Positions 1 through 9,805 are shown, counted from the first letter of the stretch. The stretch: 64,000 nucleotides of DNA from Euryarchaeota archaeon (GCA_016207515.1 JACQPN010000022.1:62001-126000), one strand, 5' to 3'. Translations and numbers: made by a program. Notes: a model not told the origin generated them from the letters alone.

Positions 1-1572
1 CGGCGACTGCGCGAGAAGCTTGAAGGGGAACGATTGGCGCTCTCCTGGGAGGACGTTCACATCGGCCGTCCCGAGCAAGGTGTCGTTCACGTTCACGGCT
101 ATTTCCCGGATCACGGGCGACGAACCTGCGTTTGATACGGTGAGCGTGATCGTCAACTCGTCGCCGGGAAGGGCAGGCTCAGGAGAGACAGCGAGGTCCT
201 CGAGGACGAGCGTCTGGTTGGTGTTGATCGCGACATAAGGCGGGTAATCCTGCCCGTATACGAAGGAATTGAAGAACGAGCCGAACCCGCGTTGCGTCAT
301 GTTCTCCAGTTCCCTCCTCCCAATCTCGTTGGTGACCTTCTTCTCCGCGTACTTCTTGTTCATGACCCGCAGAAAGGCGTCGAGCGTCACCGCGCCATCG
401 GTGTTCTCCTTGAGGATGCTGTCGAGGTAATTGAGCGTCATGGCCCCCTTGTTGTACATCACGTCCTCGAGCGCGGTCCCGTACGCGGCCTTCGTCAGAG
501 GATAGTAAAGGCCGTTCTCGTCCTTCATCGCCTTCTTCTCCACGTCCTTGAAGTGGTCGTCGAGTTGCTTTCGCGTCCAGAAATTGGTGACGAAAAGCGA
601 TACGGGGCCATGATAGTCGGCGTCGCCCTCATTGAGCCAGAGGGACGTCCCGTTGACGATCTCGGCGCGGCCCCAATCGAGTTCGGGGGAGCGTGGCGTC
701 GCGTCTATCGTGAGGAACCGTTGCCAGACGTGGGCGTACTCGTGGGCGAGGGTCTTGAGCGAGACGTTGTCGTGCACGTAGAGCGAGTCTTCGCTTCCGA
801 GTCCGCCACGGAACATCGGATCCGGCGCGTTGATGAGCAGGATGTCCTCTCCTGTCACCGGCCCGTAGACGTCGAGATAGTATGGGGTAGCCGCCTCCAC
901 GTAATCGAAAAGCTCCTCGGACCCTCCCGCATAGCCCGCGCCAAGGACGACGTACGAGAAGGTCTTCCCGGCGCGCTCCGCCTCGACCGGCGAAAAGGGC
1001 CCTAGGGCGATGAAACCTCGCGGGTTCCCGTCATTTCCGGGCAGTTCGAAAGCGGTGATGCCGATCTTCTTCCAGGGGGCCGCGACCGTCCAACCCGTGG
1101 GAAGCGTGAACCGCACGGTGGTCTGGAACTCGGGAGGCCCGGCGGCCGTGTCAGCGTAACTGTAGCTGAAGGGCACCCCGATCGCGTCGCCCTTTAGAAC
1201 ACCCCAATCTGGGCCGAGGTAGGCGTTGTACTCGCCGGCGCGGGATGCGCCCTTGCGAGCCAGCACTTTCCAGACCACGGTCTCCGTCTCGTCGTCGACT
1301 TTCAACCGATAGCCGGCGTCGGTATCGTCGAACGTGAAGGGGTCGGACGTGGGCGATCGGACGTCGCTCACGGTGAAAGTGTGGTCCGCGGTGAGGAAAT
1401 CGATTTCGCGGAGAACGCCCGGGTTCTTGAGCGTGAGTGTGACCTCGAGGAGGCCTTTCGCGGCGTCGAGGACCTCGACCTCATACTCCGCTGCCACGGG
1501 CGCAGCGGACGCGAGGCCCGTGAGTGCCACGAGTAGCGCGCCAGCCAGAAACAAGGGGGTCCGCGAAAGCAT
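1..1572 (-). CDS. Secreted gluzincin metallopeptidase (M61/M1-like), 3' end outside window
   Basis: The minus-strand frame is open from an ATG at 1572 to the window edge, giving 524 visible residues. A signal peptide occupies about residues 1-25 (hydrophobic LFLAGALLVALTGLASA). The zinc site HEYAH lies at residues 277-281, and LNEGDADY follows with its Glu near residue 315. HExxH followed by NEGxADY is the gluzincin signature of M1/M61-type peptidases, so zinc-dependent peptidase activity outside the membrane is likely. From about residue 455 there is an Ig-like CARDB-type segment of the sort that binds or spaces cell-surface proteins. An A/T-rich TATA-like element sits about 28 nt upstream of the start. 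The C-terminus is missing, so total length and any membrane anchor are unknown. The exact family assignment is less certain than the peptidase class. Confidence 0.85.
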   Translation of the reverse strand, partial: MLSRTPLFLAGALLVALTGLASAAPVAAEYEVEVLDAAKGLLEVTLTLKNPGVLREIDFLTADHTFTVSDVRSPTSDPFTFDDTDAGYRLKVDDETETVVWKVLARKGASRAGEYNAYLGPDWGVLKGDAIGVPFSYSYADTAAGPPEFQTTVRFTLPTGWTVAAPWKKIGITAFELPGNDGNPRGFIALGPFSPVEAERAGKTFSYVVLGAGYAGGSEELFDYVEAATPYYLDVYGPVTGEDILLINAPDPMFRGGLGSEDSLYVHDNVSLKTLAHEYAHVWQRFLTIDATPRSPELDWGRAEIVNGTSLWLNEGDADYHGPVSLFVTNFWTRKQLDDHFKDVEKKAMKDENGLYYPLTKAAYGTALEDVMYNKGAMTLNYLDSILKENTDGAVTLDAFLRVMNKKYAEKKVTNEIGRRELENMTQRGFGSFFNSFVYGQDYPPYVAINTNQTLVLEDLAVSPEPALPGDELTITLTVSNAGSSPVIREIAVNVNDTLLGTADVNVLPGERQSFPFKLLAQSP

Positions 1573-1685
1573 TAACCCGTGGTCAACAAGACGCACCTAA
1601 AAACAAGTTTTGGTAAAGCCCACGGTGTTGCCCGGAAGTTGCGGCTCTCAGCCGCCGGATTTTCCCCTTCGACGAAGCCCGAGCG

Positions 1686-1694
1686 CTTAAATAG
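1686..1694 (+). promoter_or_regulatory. TATA-like element upstream of aglB
   Basis: A CTTAAATAG element is the only good TATA candidate between the divergent peptidase gene and aglB. It would start a transcript near 1712, about 125 nt before the aglB ATG, so aglB may have a long leader, unlike most genes here. A short out-of-frame ATG ORF begins at 1705 inside that leader. Confidence 0.45.
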
Positions 1695-1837
1695 GGGAAA
1701 TTTGATGCCCATGAGCCCGGCTCCGCGCGTGGAAACGCTGAGGCTTCGCATGGTCCCCAGGCCGATGGATGCCGTACCGGACCCATGCAAGGCCCGCAGG
1801 CTTTCCGAGAACGCCATTCGACGGGTTGTGATTTGCT

Positions 1838-4800
1838 ATGACCAACGACGCAAGCGCGACTTCCGCAAGGAAGACCAAGATGAGCTGGGCCATAATGCTC
1901 AGCGTCGCCGGCCTCGTACTCCTCGCGTTCTTCCTACGCGCGTACTTCAACGTCGGGCCCGCCACGCTCGATGGCCAAGGTTTCGTGCTTTCGGAATCTG
2001 ACGCTTATTACCACCATCATGCCGCCGAGTACGCGCAGGCCAACAACTGGCAGACCCTCAGGAGCGACCCGCTCTCCGCCTACCCTGACGGTGGGAACAA
2101 CGACAATCCGCCCCTGTGGGAATGGTCGATAGCGCTCTTCGGGGCGTGGCTCAAGCCCATCCTCGGGAGCCCGGCTTCCCCACAGTGCGGGATCGGCGCC
2201 TTGACGCCGGCAGACCTCTGCACGTCGACCTGGTGGGTCACGGTCACAAGCCCCGCGGTCTGGGGTGCCTTGACGATTGTACCGACCTTCCTCATCGCGC
2301 GCGAACTCTGGGGGAACAAGGCCGGCCTCATCGCCGCGTTCCTGCTTGCGACCATGACCGGGCACATCGAGAGGAGTGTCCTTGGATTCGCGGACCACGA
2401 CGCGTTCGCGCTCTTCTTCATCGTCCTGTGTTTCTATTTCTTCATCCGCGCGCTACGCACGGCCCACGACGGGGATTGGGTGCTCAAGTGGGGGAGGTCG
2501 GGCTCCGTGGTCGACGGCCTTTCGGCCTACTACCAGGCCAATGAAAGAAGCATCGGGTATGCGCTCCTGGCGGGCGTTTCGATCGGCGCCGTGAGCCTTG
2601 TCTGGAAGGGTTTCCCGTACGCGGTCGCCATGATCGCAGGTTACGCCGGGCTCCAGATGCTCGTGAACCACTGGCGCGGCCGTGACTCGACGGCGGTCTT
2701 CTTCACCGCCTTCTTCGCGCTCCTTCCCGGGATGTTCATCGGGCTCCCGTACTACTTCAGCGCAGGGTTCGGCATCCTCGCGACCGTGCATGCGCCCTTC
2801 TACATCTTCCTCGCCCTCATCGGCATCGGCCTCGTCTTCGTGCCGACGCGGGACTTCCCGACCGTCCTCGTCTTCCCCGCCTTCATCCTGCTGGCGGCGC
2901 TCGGCGTCGTGGGCGCCTTCTTCGTCGTACCAGAGGTCGTCTACTCGCTTCTTGGGCCCCTCATCTACTTCAAGCAGTCGAAGCTCTACACGACGATCGC
3001 CGAGGCCCACCCGGGCGACTTCAACCAGGTCGTCTTCGGTACGGGCGTCCTCGTCTTCTTCTTCACCATGATAGGTTTCGTCCTCATGGCGAACCAGGTG
3101 CGTAAGACCTGGAACAAGGAGATGCTCTTCGTCCTCATCTGGGGCGTCGTCGCCTACTACATGGTCACTGCGGCCGTGCGTTTCCTCTTCAACGCGACGC
3201 CGGCGTTCGCGATAATCGGCGGTTGGTTCGTCGCGCAGATGATCGACTTCCTCAAGTTCGAGGACATCAGGAAGACGATGGCCGGGTTCAAGGGCGACCT
3301 CGTGGGCGGCCTTCGCCGATCGGTGAGAGCGAGCCAAGTCGTCGGCACGCTCCTCATCACGGCGTTCCTGGTCCTGCCGAACGTCTGGCTCGCCGTCGAC
3401 GCCGCGATGCCGGGACAGTACGAAGACCAGCTCCAGAAGGGCATCCTCAACGGCGACCTGCGCGCTCGCGGGGTCGGCTTCTCCGACGAGGAGCTCAAGT
3501 CGAAATCCATCCAGGAATTGCGCATCGTCTACATGAAAGACGAGCTTCGCAAGCGCGGTTTCACAGATGAACAACTGGGTGCCAGGCCGACGCTCGACGC
3601 CCTCGTGGGCGAGTACACGAAGCATGAACTGGCGGCGCGAAACCTCGACGACACGGCGGAGAACCGGCAGGCGGTCGCGCCGAAGATCCCGGGCGACTTC
3701 ATCGATTCCCGCCTGCGAACGTTCGGCCAGGGATTCATTCCGGACTATTGGCGCGAACTCTATGTGTGGCTGTCGCAGCGCGACCTCGACAAGGCACCGG
3801 TGGACCGCCCGGCCTTCCTGTCGTGGTGGGACTACGGGCACTGGGCGATCTCGATCGGGAACCACCCGGCCGTCGCGGACAATTTCCAGTCAAATTTCGA
3901 GTTCGCGGGGCATTTCATCGCGGCGCAGAACGAGACGCACGCGGTGCAGCTTCTCGCGGCGAAGCAGGCTTCGCTCGTCGAGGCCCGCGAGCCTCTCCTC
4001 ACAAAGGCCCAGGTAGTCGCCGACCTCAAGGCGGTCGGTGTCTCCGACAAGGCCGCCGCCGATGTCGATTGCTCCGACCCCGCGGTCATGGAGACGAACC
4101 AGGAGAACGTCTTCTGCAGGTGGGTCGGCTTCAAGCGCTACCAGAAGAACGCGACGGGCGGGATCGTGACGGACGCGGCAGGTAACAACGTCGTCGAGAA
4201 CGTGCGCCCATTCGGGTTCGTCTCGGAAGCGGAACTGGACCTCGAGCGTAGCGTCACGCTACTCTCCTTGTTCGAGGCGAAGACGGGTAAGCACATCCGC
4301 TACTTCGCGGTGGACGTGAGGTTGTTCCCGTACGACAACCCGCAGACACCCTCGATCGACCAGACGTCGATCTTCTACGCGCCACTCACGTTGTCCGACC
4401 ACAACCCCGACGATTACGTCGAGGCCGTAGGGCTAGGGCCACGCGACGCCTTCCACCCCGACGGCGAGTACACGACCGAGGAGATCAACGCCATACGGCG
4501 AGACATCACTCGGGCCCAGGATTTCCAGCTCAGCGGTTTCAAGTACAAGTACAAGGAGCCGTTCTTCGGCAGCATGTTCTACAAGGCGTACATCGGCACT
4601 CCGCCGTCTCCCGCCCCGACGCCCGAGAAGCCCGTCGATGGATCCTCCTTGCCGGGCCTCATCTATCCGGGCTTCGGCCTCAAGCATTTCCGCCTGGTCT
4701 TCGCCAACAGCGGCGTCCGCATGCTCCAATATTACCCGGGTGCAATAGGTGAAGGCGCGGTCACTGTGAACGGCGGTAGGGCGCTCCCGGACACGGCCGT

Positions 4801-5671
4801 CTCGGTGGCCGATGATGCCGGTACGCTCACCTATGCGCTTCTCGGGGGCGATTCCCGCGACCGGATAACTGTGCGCGACCTCAACGTCTTCCACGATCGT
4901 TCCCAATCCGATGCGCAAGGACGCTTCAGGGTCATCATGCCCTTCGCGACGACGGATGCCGGCGTCGAGATGAGGTTGTCCCGTGGTTCGGTCATCCTTG
5001 GCCGCTTCAACGTCTCGGTGTCGGTGGAAGAGGCCGAGAGGTCCGTCACGATAGACCCGGCCAGGTTGGTCTTCGACTTCGCGAACGGGAGCCTCGCGGG
5101 TTTCGTCTTCTACGACCGGGACAAGAACGGGGTCTACGATGTCGGAACGGACGACCCGCTGACCAACTACTCGATGTCCGTGGGCGGGGTCGCGCCGAAC
5201 GTCACGGACGACGGGGCGTACTGGTACGACGACATGCTCCCGGGGACGGCCCAGATCTCGATCTTCCACTCTGCCTACATCGCCGTCGGGGAGCAGAGCG
5301 CGGACGTCGAGCCCGGAAAGCACGCCGTCCACAACGTCTCGATGGATCTGCGTTCTGTGACCTTCATCGGGAACCTCACGACACCAGACGGCACGAAGGT
5401 AGGGGACTCGACCATACAGTTCGCGCTCGATGCGAACGCGACGCGTAACACGGCGGAGAACCAGACCACCATCGTCCAGACGGACGGCTCCTACCAGACG
5501 TCGGTGAAGCCCGGCACGTACGTCGTGACCGCGAAGAAGACGCTCGAGGACGGGCGCAGGTTCGAACTTCGCGAGACGCTGGTCGTCGCCCCGGGCGAAG
5601 TCGGCCCGAACGGCGGCGCCGTGGTCCACGACTTCGTCATGACGCAATCCTTCGAATCGACCCCGCCTTAG
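1838..5671 (+). CDS. aglB: Oligosaccharyltransferase AglB (Stt3 family) with extra C-terminal beta domains
   Basis: This 1277-residue membrane protein transfers the lipid-linked glycan to Asn in N-x-S/T sequons on the outer face of the membrane. About a dozen hydrophobic segments fill residues 20-510. The first-loop acidic motif ESDAYY is at residues 53-58 and the second acidic motif DHDAF starts at residue 186. The diagnostic SWWDYGHW begins at residue 662 in the soluble domain. After about residue 1080 come two beta-sandwich modules: an SdrD/Cna-B-like part containing GFVFYDRDKNGVYD, then a carboxypeptidase-regulatory-like part. The protein is therefore longer than the usual 700-1000 residues. 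The gene is convergent with a GT4 glycosyltransferase and overlaps it by 4 bp, consistent with a glycosylation locus. The identification is very secure; the role of the C-terminal modules is unknown. Confidence 0.97.
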   Translation: MTNDASATSARKTKMSWAIMLSVAGLVLLAFFLRAYFNVGPATLDGQGFVLSESDAYYHHHAAEYAQANNWQTLRSDPLSAYPDGGNNDNPPLWEWSIALFGAWLKPILGSPASPQCGIGALTPADLCTSTWWVTVTSPAVWGALTIVPTFLIARELWGNKAGLIAAFLLATMTGHIERSVLGFADHDAFALFFIVLCFYFFIRALRTAHDGDWVLKWGRSGSVVDGLSAYYQANERSIGYALLAGVSIGAVSLVWKGFPYAVAMIAGYAGLQMLVNHWRGRDSTAVFFTAFFALLPGMFIGLPYYFSAGFGILATVHAPFYIFLALIGIGLVFVPTRDFPTVLVFPAFILLAALGVVGAFFVVPEVVYSLLGPLIYFKQSKLYTTIAEAHPGDFNQVVFGTGVLVFFFTMIGFVLMANQVRKTWNKEMLFVLIWGVVAYYMVTAAVRFLFNATPAFAIIGGWFVAQMIDFLKFEDIRKTMAGFKGDLVGGLRRSVRASQVVGTLLITAFLVLPNVWLAVDAAMPGQYEDQLQKGILNGDLRARGVGFSDEELKSKSIQELRIVYMKDELRKRGFTDEQLGARPTLDALVGEYTKHELAARNLDDTAENRQAVAPKIPGDFIDSRLRTFGQGFIPDYWRELYVWLSQRDLDKAPVDRPAFLSWWDYGHWAISIGNHPAVADNFQSNFEFAGHFIAAQNETHAVQLLAAKQASLVEAREPLLTKAQVVADLKAVGVSDKAAADVDCSDPAVMETNQENVFCRWVGFKRYQKNATGGIVTDAAGNNVVENVRPFGFVSEAELDLERSVTLLSLFEAKTGKHIRYFAVDVRLFPYDNPQTPSIDQTSIFYAPLTLSDHNPDDYVEAVGLGPRDAFHPDGEYTTEEINAIRRDITRAQDFQLSGFKYKYKEPFFGSMFYKAYIGTPPSPAPTPEKPVDGSSLPGLIYPGFGLKHFRLVFANSGVRMLQYYPGAIGEGAVTVNGGRALPDTAVSVADDAGTLTYALLGGDSRDRITVRDLNVFHDRSQSDAQGRFRVIMPFATTDAGVEMRLSRGSVILGRFNVSVSVEEAERSVTIDPARLVFDFANGSLAGFVFYDRDKNGVYDVGTDDPLTNYSMSVGGVAPNVTDDGAYWYDDMLPGTAQISIFHSAYIAVGEQSADVEPGKHAVHNVSMDLRSVTFIGNLTTPDGTKVGDSTIQFALDANATRNTAENQTTIVQTDGSYQTSVKPGTYVVTAKKTLEDGRRFELRETLVVAPGEVGPNGGAVVHDFVMTQSFESTPP

Positions 5672-6873
5672 GACCGGGGAAGACGTCGGGGCGGGCGCCG
5701 CCGCGACGCGATGGCGTCGCGGTACACGCGTAACGTCGAGTCGGCGATCGCGTCCCAATCGTAACGTTGCGACCGTTTCCTTCCCGCCTCGCCGAATCCC
5801 CTCGCCTTCGCTTCCGACAAGACGGTATCGATCGCCCTTGCGAGCCCGCCCACGTCGCCGTACTCGACGAGGAGACCCTCCACACCGTCGGTGACGACCT
5901 CGGGAATCCCCCCGACGCGCGTTGCCACCACCGGTTTTCCGGCGGCCATGGCCTCGAGGAGGACGATGCCGAACGCCTCGTACTCGGACGGGAGGACAAG
6001 TAGTTCGCACCCGGAAAGCGCCGATAGGAGGACATCCGCCTCGAGATGGCCCGGGATGTGGACGCGGTCGGCCGTCCCGAGTCTACTTGCCAGCGACAGG
6101 AGTTCCGGCGCGATGCCCTGGTCCTCGCCGGCGATGACGAGCGACACGCCGGCCGAGGCGATTCTCGAGTGCGCCTCGACCAGGGATCTGAGCCCTTTGT
6201 TGGAGGCGAGTCGCCCGATGTAAAGGACGTAGCGGCCCCCGACGGGAACGGTTTTTCGGAACAGGTTCCCCTCGGCGGGTCTACGAAACCGCGCGAGGTC
6301 GATGCCGTTTGGGACGCGGACAACGCGGTCGGAAAGAGACCGCGGGAAAGACATGAGCCGCTCCTCCTCGCCGGATACCGAGATTATCCGGTCGCAAGAG
6401 TTCCATACGAACGGGGCGACGAACCGGTCGAATACGGCCCTGAGCCTGCGACGGCGCGCCCCGAACTCCATGCTCCACGAAGGGTGGAAGTGTGGCGTGA
6501 ACACGAAAGCGCGATCGGCCAAGCGGCTCCCGAAGGCGCCGGCGACCGTGTGGAGGTAACCGTAGCTGTGCGCATGCATGACGTCGAAACGACCCGCCTC
6601 GGCGACGGCCCGCCGGACCAATCCGGGGGAGACGACGTAATGGGCGTCACCGCCGAAGGTCATCGCGGGAAAGCGCGTGACGCGCACCCCGGAAGGGGCC
6701 ACCTCCCCTGCCGCCGTCGGCCGACGCGTGAAGGGCACCTCCTTGTGAAGGTCCGTGGTGAGCACGCTCACCTCGTGGCCTCTTTCCAGAAAACGCTTCG
6801 AAAGCTCGGCGACGTGCGTCTCGACGCCGCCGGGGGCGGGAGGGAAACGGACGGCGAGTTGAAGGATCTTCAT
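5668..6873 (-). CDS. Glycosyltransferase family 4 (GT-B fold)
   Basis: A 401-residue cytoplasmic glycosyltransferase. The N-terminal lobe starts with MKILQLAVRFPPAPGGVETH, typical of GT4 enzymes with the Gly-rich acceptor loop. The C-terminal lobe carries YIGRLASNKGL and the nucleotide-sugar binding motif EYEAFGIVLLEAMAAGKPVV, which holds the E-x7-E pair. The donor and acceptor sugars cannot be read from the sequence. The gene ends 4 bp inside the end of aglB on the opposite strand and is followed on its own strand by an aminotransferase gene 4 bp past its start. The position beside aglB suggests a role in building the N-glycan or another surface glycan; this is inference from context. Confidence 0.93.
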   Translation of the reverse strand: MKILQLAVRFPPAPGGVETHVAELSKRFLERGHEVSVLTTDLHKEVPFTRRPTAAGEVAPSGVRVTRFPAMTFGGDAHYVVSPGLVRRAVAEAGRFDVMHAHSYGYLHTVAGAFGSRLADRAFVFTPHFHPSWSMEFGARRRRLRAVFDRFVAPFVWNSCDRIISVSGEEERLMSFPRSLSDRVVRVPNGIDLARFRRPAEGNLFRKTVPVGGRYVLYIGRLASNKGLRSLVEAHSRIASAGVSLVIAGEDQGIAPELLSLASRLGTADRVHIPGHLEADVLLSALSGCELLVLPSEYEAFGIVLLEAMAAGKPVVATRVGGIPEVVTDGVEGLLVEYGDVGGLARAIDTVLSEAKARGFGEAGRKRSQRYDWDAIADSTLRVYRDAIASRRRPPRRLPRS

Positions 6874-6877
6874 GCGC

Positions 6878-8086
6878 CTACTTGAGAGGTTTCACGGCCT
6901 TCTCAAGCTTATCCATCGCGAGTTCGATCTTTTCGACCGGCAGGGCATAGGAGAGGCGCAGGTGACCGGCCCCGTTCTTACCGAACGCGTTCCCCGGTGT
7001 CGTAACGACGCCCCCTTTGAGGATCGCGAGAGCGAGGTCCTTGTCGTCCATCTTGAAGCGGTGCTGGGGGAAGGCGTAGAACGCCCCCTGCGGCGTCAAC
7101 GTCGAGAACCCGTCTATCGCGTTGAGTCGTTTCACGATGGCGTCCCGCCGCTTCCTGAACTCGGAGCGCATACTCTTCGTGAAGTCCTGCGGGCCCGTGA
7201 GGGCCGCGAGCCCCGCGTACTGGGTCGGCGTCGGGGGGCAGGCGACCATATGGTAGTTCATGCGTTTCACTAGGTCGGCCACTTCGGGGCTCGCAACGAC
7301 GTAGCCAAGGCGCCAGCCGGTCATCGCGTAGGTCTTCGAGAAGGAGTTCACGTAGAGGACGTTTGGCAACCGGCCGAGCATCGTCTGGTGCCTCTCCTCG
7401 TAGACCAGGTGGTCGTAGGCCTCGTCGGTGATCACTAATATGTCGCGGTCCTCGAACAGGTCGATCAATTCGCGCGCGCACTTGTCCGTGAAAGCGCTTC
7501 CCGTCGGGTTCGAAGGCGAATTCAGGATGACCGCCTTCGTGCGCGGCGTGATTGCGCGTTCAAGTTCGGCCCGCTGCGGAAGGTAGCCGTTGGCGTGGCG
7601 CAACGCGTAACCGACGGGGATGCCCCCTGCTAGCCTCACGTGCGGGTCATAGAGCACGAAACCGGGGTCGGGGATCAAGACCTCGTCCCCGGGGTCGAGG
7701 ATGACCTGCATGGTCGCAAAGAGCGCGGCGGTCGACCCGGTGGTCACGACCACGTTCTCCCGCGTCGCTCCAGGAAGATCCTTGCGGTGCCTCTCGGCCA
7801 GGGCGTCGCGCAGTTCCGGGATCCCCGCCGTCATGGAGTACTTGTTCTTCCCATCGTGGAGCGCCTTGCTGTATGCCTCCAAGACGAAATCGGGCGGGTT
7901 GAAATCCGGTTCACCGAGGCCGAGGCTGATCGCGTCCTTGGGGGCAAGTTCGAACATCTGGCGGATGCCGGACATGGCGATCCCCGCCATCCGCGCCGAT
8001 GTCCAGTCGAGCGCGGCCCCGTGCCGGCGCCCCTCGGCCTCTGACGCGGCGCCCTTGTGGTCGCCCGTCTTTGAAACGCGCGTCAT
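6878..8086 (-). CDS. PLP-dependent class I/II aminotransferase (aspartate aminotransferase-like)
   Basis: A fold-type I aminotransferase of 402 residues with the chosen start. Visible motifs are the substrate-pocket GLGEPDFNPP, SPSNPTG, ITDEAYDHLVYE and the PLP-lysine segment NSFSKTYAMTGWRLGY, plus the C-terminal Arg in GHLRLSYA. These fit the aspartate/aromatic aminotransferase group (subgroup I-gamma); the exact amino acid substrate is not determined. The open frame extends to 8140, but a TTTAAT TATA-like element lies about 30 nt upstream of the ATG at 8086 and a GGAG precedes it, so I start there. The gene is divergent from pyrC across 119 bp and lies next to the GT4 gene on the same strand. 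Confidence 0.93.
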   Translation of the reverse strand: MTRVSKTGDHKGAASEAEGRRHGAALDWTSARMAGIAMSGIRQMFELAPKDAISLGLGEPDFNPPDFVLEAYSKALHDGKNKYSMTAGIPELRDALAERHRKDLPGATRENVVVTTGSTAALFATMQVILDPGDEVLIPDPGFVLYDPHVRLAGGIPVGYALRHANGYLPQRAELERAITPRTKAVILNSPSNPTGSAFTDKCARELIDLFEDRDILVITDEAYDHLVYEERHQTMLGRLPNVLYVNSFSKTYAMTGWRLGYVVASPEVADLVKRMNYHMVACPPTPTQYAGLAALTGPQDFTKSMRSEFRKRRDAIVKRLNAIDGFSTLTPQGAFYAFPQHRFKMDDKDLALAILKGGVVTTPGNAFGKNGAGHLRLSYALPVEKIELAMDKLEKAVKPLK

Positions 8087-8205
8087 CAGGAGAACTCCGC
8101 TCAAAAATGGGTTCCTCGCAATTAAACACTTGCGTGACACCTCTTGGCATTGACCGTCCGCCCTGCGGCCGCTTTGCTTTTAGCCCGCACGGCGTTTTGC
8201 CCGCC

Positions 8206-9543
8206 GTGAAGACACGCCCCGCCGCGGCCCGCATCCGAAGACAGAGGGCGGCCCCGGAGTTCGTCATTTCGGCGAGGGCGGTCCTTCCCGCGGGCCTTTC
8301 TCCTTGCGAGATCGGGATATCCGACGGCCGCATCGTCGCGGTGGGAAAGCGCCTCCGATCCACGGCGCCCCGCCTCTCGATCCGCCGCGGCATATTGATG
8401 CCCGGGGCCGTCGACATGCACGTGCACTTTCGCGACCCCGGCTCGACCCACAAGGAGGACTTCGTTTCGGGCACCACGGCGGCCGCCTTCGGTGGCGTGA
8501 CGTTCGTCGCCGACATGCCGAACAACGAAACGCCGGTGACAGATGCACGCGCCTACGCAAAGAAACAAGCGGCCGTCCGCGGCCGCGCAGCCGTCGACTA
8601 CGGCCTTGTTGCCGGGTTGGACGACGCGCTCGAAGCGCTGCGTCTCGGGGCGGCGCCCGTTGCGTACAAGGCCTACCTCGGGCGAAGCACCGGTGGGCTC
8701 CTGTTGGCTTCCACTCAAGCCCTTCGACGTGCGGTGAAGCGCAGCGAACGCTCCGGTCGGCCGCTTATCGTCCACGCCGAGGCGGACACGTGCCTAGCAA
8801 AGTCGGATGGGACCCAGGAAAACCTTCGTGGGCATTCGTCGGCTCGTTCTCCCCGTTGCGAGGTCGAGGCGATCCAGCGCGTCGTCGCCGCGAGGCCTTC
8901 GGGCGTACATGTGGCCCACGTGACTTCCAGGCTTGCCTTGGCGGCAACGCGGGGCGCTGGCCTCACCCGCGAGGTGACGCCCCACCACCTCCTCCTCGAC
9001 TTCAACTCCAAGAAGAGACCGGGTTCGCTTTGCAAGGTGAATCCGCCGCTACGCTCGCCGGCTGATCGCTCCGCCCTCATGTCGGCGTTACGCGGCGGCG
9101 GCGTGGAGGTGCTCGCCTCCGACCACGCCCCGCACACGCTCGCCGAGAAAGCTGCCGGGTTCAAGACGGCCCCGGCAGGCGTGCCCGGCGTGGAGACGAT
9201 GGTGCCGCTCATGATGTCGCTCGTGAAGCGGGGAGGCCTTTCCATCAGGCGCCTCGCAGAGGCGTCTGCTTCGAACCCGGGTCGGATCCTGGGCATCCCG
9301 AAGGGCGCGATTGCGCCTGGTTTTGACGCGGACCTTGTGCTCTACGATCTCGCAGAGGAGCGGCGTATCGAGGCATCAGTATTGCATTCGAAATGCGGGT
9401 GGACGCCCTTTCAGGGCCGGCAGGCCGTCTTCCCGACGCGCGTCTGGTTACGAGGCGAAGAGGTCGTGACCGGGCCGGGACGATCGTCGGGTGCCCTTCG
9501 CGGCCGTGACTGGAGCGAAGCGCAAGCGTCCGATCGCCGATGA
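8206..9543 (+). CDS. pyrC: Dihydroorotase (type I, PyrC)
   Basis: An amidohydrolase that cyclises N-carbamoyl-aspartate to dihydroorotate in pyrimidine synthesis. Metal-binding and catalytic motifs are visible: PGAVDMHVHFRDPGSTHKED (DxHxH plus the substrate Arg), a Lys in APVAYKAYLGR, HAEAD, HVAHVTSR, and ASDHAPHT. The C-terminus has the GFDADLVLYD strand of the small beta domain. The reading frame is open from 7999, but residues before about 8206 do not resemble the family. A GTG at 8206 lies about 26 nt after a GCTTTTAG element, and a TTG at 8197 is the alternative; the start is therefore moderately sure. The resulting 445 residues match the family. It stands alone rather than in a pyr operon. 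Confidence 0.95.
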   Translation: MKTRPAAARIRRQRAAPEFVISARAVLPAGLSPCEIGISDGRIVAVGKRLRSTAPRLSIRRGILMPGAVDMHVHFRDPGSTHKEDFVSGTTAAAFGGVTFVADMPNNETPVTDARAYAKKQAAVRGRAAVDYGLVAGLDDALEALRLGAAPVAYKAYLGRSTGGLLLASTQALRRAVKRSERSGRPLIVHAEADTCLAKSDGTQENLRGHSSARSPRCEVEAIQRVVAARPSGVHVAHVTSRLALAATRGAGLTREVTPHHLLLDFNSKKRPGSLCKVNPPLRSPADRSALMSALRGGGVEVLASDHAPHTLAEKAAGFKTAPAGVPGVETMVPLMMSLVKRGGLSIRRLAEASASNPGRILGIPKGAIAPGFDADLVLYDLAEERRIEASVLHSKCGWTPFQGRQAVFPTRVWLRGEEVVTGPGRSSGALRGRDWSEAQASDRR

Positions 9544-9805
9544 ATGGTTCACGGGACGAATGCTCGGGGCCCTGTCCTTCGAACGTGGGGGGCGCTCTTC
9601 CCGGAGCCGTGCCGGTTCGGCACGACATTCGAGGACGGGTGTTTTCTCTTCGGGGAAGGACAAGGAAAAACATAAGTAAACACAAGTTCTCGAGGCGCCG
9701 ATAATAATGCGGTCCGTCCCGTGTCGCGAGAGTGGTTTTTATCATCTCCAGCACGCTTCGGTCTTCCGTTTTGCCAGATAAAGCCGTAGCGAGGGGGGAC
9801 GGGCC
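9544..9805. other. Intergenic region between pyrC and the his operon
   Basis: No gene is recognised in these 262 bases. A perfect 6-bp hairpin GTGCCG-GTT-CGGCAC may act as the pyrC terminator. Several A/T-rich elements are candidates for the his promoter: ACATAAGTAAAC near 9670, TTTTTATC near 9738 and AGATAAAG near 9777. The GAGGGGGG just before the hisG TTG is a strong ribosome binding site, in contrast to the leaderless style of many neighbours. Confidence 0.5.

Noticed and set aside
2453-3865. 470-codon minus-strand frame inside aglB
   Set aside because: It is extremely rich in Glu, Arg and Asp, the standard antisense shadow of a GC-rich gene; aglB is certain.
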